A program made the translations under genes and the position numbers. A stretch of 64,000 nucleotides of DNA from Plotosus lineatus. Taxonomy: Eukaryota > Chordata > Actinopteri > Siluriformes > Plotosidae. Shown piece after piece: positions 59,957 to 64,000 of the stretch. Each line of letters opens with the position of its first letter. Position 1 is the first letter of the stretch. The stretch covers positions 1,053,467 to 1,117,466 of the forward strand of contig CM045734.1 in assembly GCA_024760905.1 (NCBI GenBank), read 5' to 3'. The notes below the pieces were generated by a model, which ran no database searches, had not been told where the DNA came from, and saw only the letters and a program-made list of their open reading frames with translations.

Positions 59957-62019
59957 CCGAGAGAGACAGAGAGAGCGAGAGACAGTGTTTTGTCTATGTG
60001 CGTTAATAAAGATCTCCGATCTTACAAGGAAGAACGATAATATTGAATTAGGACCTCTGATCTTTCAAACAGGTACTGTAATTCCGCTTTAAATACAACA
60101 TCCCGTCCATTTAAACATTTAAATACAATTTCTCCGTCAGCTCCGGGTTGCGTGTGGGCGGAGCTGCGTGTGGGCGGAGCCCGCATCCGGCAAAGCACGA
60201 CAGAGAGAGAGTTTTGTGTGTGTGTGTGTGGATGTGTGTGTTAATAAAAAATGTTTAATAATGGTTTAATTAATAAATATGTTAATAAAATGGTTTAATA
60301 TGTTAAAATGTTTAATGGCTTAATAAATAATTTTCTTTTACTTTAACACATATTTCATACAAAATTGGTGTACTTTTCTCATTTTTAAAGGGTTTATAGG
60401 GTAGTCTTGGGAGCCACTCTCTACAAGGTTGTCACTCTCCTCCCCAGTGCGGCTAACTGGGTTATCAAAGGCGGGCCATGTCTCTCACTGTCTATGGTGG
60501 GAGGCATGTAAAAGAACCATTGCTGAGTTTCGACAAGAGTAGGCTGCAAAGCCGTCAGCGTGTTTCCGCCCTGCGATGGCCTGGCGAGCTGTCCAGGGTG
60601 TACCCTGCCCTCGCCCTGAGTTGGCTGGGATGGGCACCAGTCTCCCCGCGACCCTAATTAGGATGAAGCGGTTACAGAAAATGATGATGATGATGATGAT
60701 GTTAAAATGTTTAATGGTTTAATAAATAATTTTCTTTTACTTTAACACATATTTCATACAAAATTGGTGTACTTTTCTCATTTTTAAAGGGTTTATAGGG
60801 TAGTCTTGGGAGCCACTCTCCACAAGGTTGTCACTCTCCTCCCCAGTGCGGCTAACTGGGTTATCAATGGCGGGCCATGTCTCTCACTGTCTATGGTGAC
60901 AGGCATGTAAAAGAACCATTGCTGACATTCGTAAAGAGTAGCTGCAAAGTCGTCAGCGTGTTTCTGTCCCTTGCTAAAAGGGTTGTGACAGGAAGGGCAT
61001 CCGACGTAAAAACCTCTGCCAAATCAAACGTGCGAATCAGATGATTCGCTGTGGCGACTCCCGAGTAAAAGGGAAAAAGCCGAAAGGAAGACGGACAGAC
61101 AGGGTAGTCTTGGGAGCCTTGGAACGAATCATGCGTTTTACATGTAAAACTCGCCTCTACTTACGAAAACTCCAGGCTACGAAAAAGGCTCTGGAACGGA
61201 TTAATTTCGTAAGTAGAGGGCCGACTGTATACCTTTTAAGGCCTCCTGCCTCAATATTGTACCGATGGTAGACGGGTTTCAGCCGTATTCCTTTGCGATA
61301 TCATTATGCCACAAGCTTGCTTCTTCTTTTCACTCGCACCGGAAATCACTTTCTTGGGGTCCATGATGAATGACGAAAAATAAAGTTGCAATGAGCACAC
61401 TTGAAAAACTCATGAAACAACAGTAACTCTGTCCTTTACGCGTGTTAGAGCTCTGTGACGAACATTGGGTCGAAGGCACACGAAAAGCATCATGGGTATC
61501 ATGGAGATGCAGCTCTCTCCTAGCCAATGGGAGGCCAGCCGGGCGGGGTGTTGGGAGATAGCTAATGGGAGAGCAACTCTATCGTGCCAAATTCAAAACA
61601 AAATACAGGATGCTACAAGTGTATTTACGTTTCAGGGGATTCGGGCGGCTGCGAAACCGAGCGCGCATTGTTTGAATTATTGAGATGTTGCGTTTCGTAA
61701 CGTGAATTTTTTTCATGTCCAGAGACGGAAATTTTAGGTAAATGTGTTTCGTAACTTGGATTTTTCGGGTTTTTGGGTCTTTTGTAAGGTGAGGTACCAC
61801 TGTATGTAGTACAACATAACCCAATGACCATGCCTTTCAGTACTAATGAGATATGTTGGGTTTTTCTTCAGATTTTTGGTGAACCAATGACTGCAGGTTT
61901 AGACCCTGAGGATGAAGATGATGAGGATGATTCTGAAGATGCCCTCAGTGAATTTGATTTCCTTGGTTCAGGAGAAGAGGGCGAGGGGGCAGGGGAGGCA
62001 TGCATTTCAGGAGATGGCC
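43034..62019 (+). CDS. strn4: strn4: striatin-4 (zinedin), exons 1-7 only; 3' part outside window
   Basis: Regulatory B''' subunit of PP2A and scaffold of STRIPAK kinase/phosphatase complexes. Exons 43034-43306, 56803-56906, 58172-58245, 58367-58445, 58534-58716, 58869-59040 and 61872-62019 join in frame (344 codons plus one base). Domains: a variable N-terminus, the caveolin-binding motif FIQYEWGRF (68-76), a coiled coil (about 76-130, with VRRIKMLEYALKQERAKYQK), WKEGRQLLRKYLEEVGYSDT, then acidic linkers (DDSDEDDD; EDEDDEDDSEDALSEFDFLG). The C-terminal WD40 propeller is not in the window. STRN4 is chosen over STRN/STRN3 because of its place beside fkrp and the short glycine-rich N-terminus. 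An in-frame TAG 9 bases upstream supports the chosen start. Confidence 0.92.
43307..44390. other. strn4 intron 1, first part
   Basis: Only an eroded L2-type SINE tail near 43596-43655 (cagcattggctgagataggc, gccagcctccccg). Otherwise nothing recognised. Confidence 0.45.
44391..45404 (+). mobile_element. Tigger deletion derivative, TA-flanked (1014 bp)
   Basis: The first 22 bases (cagacgctccccgacttatg, tt) are the exact complement of the last 22 (aacataagtcggggagcgtc, tg), with TA at both borders. Internally the transposase start survives (atctggttggtcagaagtgt, aagcctactagcatggg), the same pogo N-terminus as at 26765-26550. Most of the coding part is gone. Confidence 0.9.
45914..45992 (+). repeat. 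L2-type SINE tail fragment
   Basis: gtctagggtataccctgccc, tcacccagagtcggctgaga and caaccctcagaaaatg. Confidence 0.65.
45996..46050. repeat. (TA)n microsatellite
   Basis: About 27 units. Confidence 0.97.
46062..46815 (-). mobile_element. Tigger-like element keeping the transposase C-terminus
   Basis: Ends are cagtgagtcctcggtttacg and the complement of gtgaaaaccgaggactta, abutting the TA of the next MITE. The minus-strand frame near 46505-46275 reads YKEILDEKTLFSVQSNLKQN, FKKVERPTTDPVPSTSAAST, which resembles the C-terminal tail of Tigger transposases. No DDE core is present. Confidence 0.7.
46818..47640 (+). mobile_element. Tigger/pogo-type MITE (about 823 bp)
   Basis: Left end cagtggtacctcaccttacg after TA. 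The right end (tttcgtaagttgaggttcca, ct) runs into a microsatellite, so its last bases and TA are lost. It has a 57-base (GT)n. The CCAAT / TGCGTCA-type module occurs twice (47336-47400, first copy mutated to ctgcatcatc, and 47408-47470). Confidence 0.86.
47641..47712. repeat. (GT)n-(TA)n microsatellite
   Basis: About 10 GT then about 25 TA units between the MITE and a SINE. Confidence 0.96.
47713..47897 (+). repeat. SINE (head 1), 3'-truncated
   Basis: Intact A box (tggtctagtgg) and B box (ggttcgagtcc) and body up to gctgactttcgga, then it stops at a Tigger copy. The tail type is unknown. Confidence 0.88.
47900..48760 (+). mobile_element. Tigger deletion derivative, third copy
   Basis: Shares ttaagacgtcgtctctatga, ttacactgttttgcggactt and the transposase start atggttggtcagaagcgtaa with the copies at 26250 and 44391. 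It ends agccgtccggaaccaattaa, aaacgtaagttagggatgta. The left terminal repeat is lost in the TA microsatellite. Confidence 0.83.
49096..50240 (+). repeat. Tigger-like left end and unclassified repeat shared with the right window edge
   Basis: Starts with tacagtaggccctcgatatt, cgtgag, a pogo-like terminus. Position 50126-50175 (cagtcttactcattaataca, gtagtaatgattaag) matches 63855-63908. Between them lie CpG-containing sequence and the candidate exon listed separately. I cannot say whether this is one element. Confidence 0.4.
49495..49603 (+). CDS. Candidate 5' exon with PIP-box-like motif, probably transposon-derived
   Basis: ATG at 49495 opens a 36-codon frame reading MAPKRSRSKQPTLNTLWKRL, KTDDSTVSETSISHEI, ending at a good donor (atag|gtaaaaag, phase 1). 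Basic residues followed by QPTLNTLW resemble the PCNA-binding-like start of some hAT/ZMYM-type transposase genes. The nearest acceptor (gcttctag at about 49824) leads to a stop within seven codons. It lies sense in strn4 intron 1 and is not part of strn4. Confidence 0.3.
50300..50685 (+). mobile_element. L1/Tx1-like LINE leader (5' end), second copy
   Basis: Reverse-complement match to 4665-5290: ttctgtagcatgtttaacaa, ccaagatggcactgcctaga, tgaccggtcgaccctactac, gctaatatgctatggtagct. Only one leader unit here, whereas the copy near 4.7 kb has two. It stops where the Tc1 copy begins. Confidence 0.6.
50686..51890 (+). pseudogene. Tc1-like transposase pseudogene (second family)
   Basis: The N-terminal helix-turn-helix is SSELQESTRKKILEMSHSGK, GYKVIGESLRLQQTTVRAII. 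After a stop come FWENVLWTDDTKVEIFGRNA (first Asp), KHGGGSVMIWACFAALGPG, a stop, FLQQDNDPKHTSK (second Asp) after a shift, and PDLYPIEMLWHDLKKAVHAR (Glu). Several stops and shifts. It differs from the copy at 17046. A 3' flank with aggttttcttgatctgaaat probably belongs to the element; clear terminal repeats were not found. Confidence 0.85.
51930..52337 (-). repeat. tRNA-derived SINE (head 2) joined to a third kind of 3' body
   Basis: Minus strand: gcggcacggtggtgtagtgg, B box-like gggttcgattcccg, tgcatgttgtgcttgtgcgg and the block ggccattctaaattgaccgt. The 3' body then reads ccagtcgtatcggcacttgc, ggtggcgccgagacggggga, ggtccttcgggactgacgga, unlike the bodies at 9001 and 25888. Confidence 0.8.
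52338..53124. other. strn4 intron 1; simple sequence, no gene
   Basis: A TA run, a Tigger-like start (ctccctcgctatttcgtgct, about 52358), A-rich runs and a C17/(AC)n tract at 52863-52898. Confidence 0.45.
53125..53440 (+). repeat. Full-length SINE (head 1), L2-type tail
   Basis: A box (tagcctggtgg), B box (ggttcaagccc), the body, then tgcgatggcctggcgagcca, tccagggtgtactctg and aattaggattaagccgttac. Confidence 0.87.
53752..54036 (+). repeat. SINE (head 1), L2-type tail, diverged
   Basis: Body words ttatgagaggccagccatgt and gagaggcatgtaaaataatc, then tagtgacttaggaccgtcca, gagtgtactcagcccttgcc and taggattaagcggttcag. Confidence 0.75.
54037..55471. other. strn4 intron 1, no feature recognised
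   Basis: A minus-strand frame (54828-54562, MDPLTLNDMNKTLIIIQQSH) looks like a short coiled-coil start of a gag-like or L1 ORF1-like protein, but nothing around it supports this. Confidence 0.35.
55472..55806 (-). repeat. Full-length SINE (head 1), RTE-type tail
   Basis: Minus strand: gggcagtggtggcccagggg, B box-like gggttcaagccccac, the body, ggaagggcaaccgacgtaaa, cgttcgctatggcgacccct. Confidence 0.87.
55807..56392. other. strn4 intron 1, no feature; (AAT)n at 56317-56342
   Basis: No gene-like sequence. Confidence 0.45.
56393..56724 (+). repeat. Full-length SINE (head 1), RTE-type tail
   Basis: gtggtggtctcgtggtatag, B box ggttcgagtac, the body, gtcaggaagggcatccgacg and attctctgtggcaacccctg, about 80 bases before strn4 exon 2. 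Confidence 0.88.
56803..56906 (+). CDS. strn4: strn4 exon 2
   Basis: Coiled-coil exon: AQVAFLQGERKGQESMKQDL, VRRIKMLEYALKQE. The acceptor gatttcag and donor gtgagt are strong; it ends in phase 2. Confidence 0.95.
57418..57640 (-). repeat. SINE (head 1) body with L2-type tail, truncated
   Basis: Minus strand: cactaactgggttatcaaag, gccggccatgtctctcactc, tgcaatggcctggcaagctg. The terminal tetramers are replaced by gttaacgttagcgttaccat-like sequence. Confidence 0.78.
57641..58171 (+). other. strn4 intron 2, end; unassigned 130-codon open frame
   Basis: The frame 57799-58191 has no domain I recognise. It is preceded by a good acceptor (tttttcactttcag, 57805-57818) and is in phase with strn4 exon 2, but it ends in a stop overlapping exon 3 in another frame. 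Confidence 0.25.
58172..58245 (+). CDS. strn4: strn4 exon 3
   Basis: AKYQKLKTGSDQSPEKKTEM, KTEQ. It follows tccttag; the donor is gtaaaa, phase 1. Confidence 0.9.
58367..58445 (+). CDS. strn4: strn4 exon 4
   Basis: PNGQGESDNETTNQMAWKEG, RQLLR. The acceptor gagcag is preceded by a 25-base poly-T tract; the donor is gttagt, phase 2. Confidence 0.92.
58534..58716 (+). CDS. strn4: strn4 exon 5
   Basis: YLEEVGYSDTILNMRSKRVK, SLLGRCSPEVNGPL and SLLVRQIEEQIKR. The YLEEVGY block is a striatin hallmark. Confidence 0.94.
58869..59040 (+). CDS. strn4: strn4 exon 6
   Basis: VLDKIPFLRSCHDEDDSDED, DDFQGIATDRIDG, and a basic KNKKSRSK end. Phase 0 donor gtgaga. Confidence 0.93.
59882..59948. repeat. (GT)n microsatellite
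   Basis: Inside the nested element, followed by a GA-rich run. Confidence 0.96.
60417..60698 (+). repeat. SINE (head 1, 5'-truncated) with L2-type tail, in tandem duplication
   Basis: Starts actctctacaaggttgtcac, has the standard body, then tgcgatggcctggcgagctg, tccagggtgtaccctgccct, accctaattaggatgaagcg and (gat)n. Confidence 0.9.
60816..61091 (+). repeat. SINE (head 1, same 5' truncation) with RTE-type tail
   Basis: Starts actctccacaaggttgtcac at the identical truncation point, then the same body, but the tail is gacaggaagggcatccgacg, gattcgctgtggcgactccc and gccgaaaggaagacggacag. gggtagtcttgggagcc (17 bp) flanks it on both sides (60799-60815 and about 61101-61117), the target-site duplication. 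Confidence 0.9.
61872..62019 (+). CDS. strn4: strn4 exon 7
   Basis: IFGEPMTAGLDPEDEDDEDD, SEDALSEFDFLGSGEEGEGA; donor gtgagt, phase 1. It is the last exon found; the following 1.98 kb shows no WD40 exon. Confidence 0.94.
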
Positions 62020-62159
62020 GTGAGTTGGGTACGGAAACTATGATATGAGGGTCATGTTTTAAAAGTTTTACAAATTAGACTCAGGAATCCAATCAAGATC
62101 CAGGTTGTAGAAGTACAAGGCATTTAGAAGTGACAAACCCCAATTGCTTCCTAACTCCA

Positions 62160-62232
<73 letters not shown>

Positions 62233-62761
62233 ATTTAACATCTGATGTAATGCACACGCCCTCAGCTGTACCGTCCACTTTATTAGGAACACCTGTACAC
62301 TCGGGACTGCTCCCAGGGGGAGTGCTACCATTTCTAAATACTCAAACCAGGTCATCGCAGACCAACATCCTGTCCTGGTTAAAGTTACAGAGATCACACT
62401 TTCTCATACTAATGTCAACATTAGACATTTTCTGTAGTAGTGGAATGAGGGGTTCGAACATGTTCGGTCCGATGATTGATCTGATGAGCGTTAAGTACAC
62501 ATGACTCTCTCGCAGACATGAGATTGTAACCTTGCATTCAAGGGCACAAAATCCTCAAACCTTTCAAGGCTTGAAATTTATTACATCACATACACAGTCA
62601 GGGCTTTCAATTTTTTTTTTTTTGGAGCAGGAGAACCACTAAAATTAACCAGAACCTCTGTCCACATTATGTCATCATTACCATTGACCAATTAAAAAGA
62701 ATGTCACAGAGTAAGACGCTGAATTGAGGAGCCATTCTGAGAGGCATATATTGTATTGAAC
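62020..62761. other. strn4 intron 7 start; (CA)n at 62160-62231, no exon
   Basis: A 72-base CA microsatellite and a transposon-like stretch (accgtccactttattaggaa, cacctgtacactcgg) common in fish genomes. Confidence 0.5.
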
Positions 62762-63400
62762 CTGCCCTTCTTCTTTTCCTTTCGGCTTTTCCCTTCAAGG
62801 GTCGCCACAGCGAATCGTCTGCCTCCATCTCACCCTATCTTCTTCTCTTACACCAACTGCCTTCATGTCCTCCTTCACCACATCCATGAATCGTCTCTTT
62901 GGTCTTCCTCTCGGCCTTCTGCCTGGTAGTTCCAACCTCAGCATCCTACTACCAATATACTCACTATCCCTCCTCTGTACATGTCCAAACCATCTCAATC
63001 TAGCCTCTCAGACTTTGTCTCCAAAACGTCTCACATGTGCTGTCCCTCTGATGGACTCATTCCTGATCCTATCCATCCTCGTTACTCCCAAAGAGAACCT
63101 CAACATTTTCATCTCTGCTACCTCCAGCTCTGCCTCCTGTCTTTTCCTCAGCGCCGCTGTTTCTAAACCATACAACATCGCTGGCTTCATCATCGTCTTG
63201 TTTTCCTTTAATTTTTGCCGATACCTTCCTATCAAACATCACACCGGACACTTTTCTCCATCCATTCCAACCTGCCTGCACACGCTTCTTCACCTCTTTT
63301 CCACACTCTCCATTGCTCTGGATTGTTGAGCCTTCCTTATCTCTGCTCCCTGTAACCTCACCATTCCTGTTGGGTCCTTGGCATTCACACACACATATAT
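62762..63400 (-). mobile_element. RTE-clade LINE 3' end, second copy
   Basis: Reverse orientation of the element at 1-741: GSTIQSNGECGKEVKKRVQA, LRFSLGVTRMDRIRNESIRG, RWFGHVQRRDSEYIGSRMLR and PGRRPRGRPKRRFMDVVKED. The 3' end on the minus strand is tcgctgtggcgacccttgaa, gggaaaagccgaaaggaaaa, gaagaagg. Several frameshifts; 5'-truncated at about the same place as the other copy. Confidence 0.87.
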
Positions 63401-64000
63401 TCTGTGTATGGAACCTGCCCTTTAAATGTAAATAAAACAAATCCAAGTGCTTGTTGCACAGATACTATTGCAGCGTGCACTATTGGTCTGAAGTGGATAC
63501 ACGCACGTGTTTGTGGGATAGTGGAGCATGGAGCTTCTATATTAGATCAGTGCATAATTATCTGTAAGAAGTTTCTGATAATTAAAACTTGAGTATTTAT
63601 TATGAGTTCGGAAATGAAAATCCTGTATCAGCCAAGAGATTATGCGGGAAATCCAAGTTGAATTAGTGATTCCCGGGGAAATACAACTGCAAACTGAATA
63701 GAATACTGCATAGCCTCGGCCCCGTTTTTCGTGAGGGTTCGGTTCCGGCCCTTCCCGCAGATCACGAAAATCTGTGAATAATTGATGCGGTTTTAAAACC
63801 CTATGTATGACATTACATGCGCTAAACTCTGCTTGTTAAACACAGTCTATAGCCAGTCTTACTCATTAATACAGTCATAATGCAGTAAAATGTAGTAATG
63901 ATTAAGTAAAAACTTTTTAATTTTGTATATTTATATAATATTATATAATATATAATATAATATATTGTATATTTATATTTATTAATGAATAAAGTGCTTA
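63401..64000. other. Right edge; repeat-like sequence shared with 49.1-50.2 kb
   Basis: Position 63715-63790 (cggccccgtttttcgtgagg, gttcggttccggcccttccc) looks like a Tigger-type terminus. Position 63855-63908 matches 50126-50175. No exon of strn4 recognised. Confidence 0.4.

Larger units (their letters stand above)
59258..61227. mobile_element. Second Tigger-type element nested in the MITE, with internal tandem duplications
   Basis: TA at 59256-59257 and 61228-61229. Ends cagtcggccctctacttcca and the complement of gtaagtagagggccgactg. It carries a reversed CCAAT / cccgcccc block at 59408-59460. Two successive tandem duplications follow: about 59696-59937 repeated at 60017-60239 (ttccgctttaaatacaac-like, atttctccgtcagctccg), and 60302-60700 repeated with an offset of exactly 399 bases. 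Two SINEs are inserted in the second pair. Confidence 0.85.
59103..61802 (+). mobile_element. Tigger/pogo-type MITE split by a second element
   Basis: Left end cagtggtacctcaccttgcg after TA (59101-59102); right end the complement of ttgtaaggtgaggtaccact plus g before TA (61803-61804). The shared block tttaaaaattataaaa at about 59240 continues after the nested insertion as ccttttaaggcctcctgcct (61231), so about 730 bases of MITE flank the inserted 1970 bases. The CCAAT / GGGCGGGG module is at 61517-61560. It lies in strn4 intron 6, sense. Confidence 0.88.

Noticed and set aside
62020..64000. WD40 exons of strn4
   Set aside because: No frame with WD-type motifs and splice borders was found; the rest of the gene must lie beyond the window.

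Overview
The window looks like nuclear DNA of a ray-finned (teleost) fish: intron-rich vertebrate genes, abundant (CA/GT)n and (TA)n microsatellites, and a teleost-type repeat load (Rex3, other RTE and L2 LINEs, Tc1, pogo/Tigger, hAT and Harbinger remnants, tRNA-derived SINEs). I cannot name the species.

Three conserved protein genes can be read. slc1a5 (ASCT2-type neutral amino-acid exchanger) is complete on the + strand, eight coding exons, 15630-31694, 512 codons. fkrp (fukutin-related protein, the ribitol-phosphate transferase of alpha-dystroglycan glycosylation) is one uninterrupted coding exon on the - strand, 39650-41269. strn4 (striatin-4/zinedin, STRIPAK scaffold) starts head-to-head with fkrp on the + strand at 43034; seven exons are visible to 62019 and the WD40 part must lie beyond the window. 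The human region 19q13.32 has the same three neighbours, which supports slc1a5 rather than slc1a4.

Layout: 1-15.2 kb is a repeat graveyard with no host gene seen (RTE LINE, a Harbinger remnant between two LINEs, an L1/Tx1-like LINE piece, an L2 LINE, SINEs, a perfect palindrome). 15.2-32.7 kb is slc1a5; its 9.6-kb intron 1 holds a nearly full Tc1 copy, a Tigger-type MITE and a hAT-type element with a perfect 8-bp target duplication. 32.7-39.6 kb is intergenic with a Tigger MITE, a Rex3 LINE and a SINE with an 18-bp target duplication. 39.6-43.3 kb is fkrp and the shared upstream region of fkrp and strn4. 43.3-62 kb is strn4, whose large introns 1 and 6 are packed with Tigger relatives and nested insertions. 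The last 2 kb carry a second copy of the RTE LINE that opens the window.

The host genes are conserved and expected. I found no undescribed gene system and no viral gene. The unusual material is in the repeats: two SINE heads that occur joined to different 3' bodies; a 399-bp tandem duplication in which two otherwise matching SINE copies carry different LINE-type tails; a TA-flanked MITE family carrying a CCAAT / TGCGTCA / GC-box module into introns of both slc1a5 and strn4; and a spacer-free 116-bp perfect palindrome. All calls are by eye from sequence; no database search or alignment was run.
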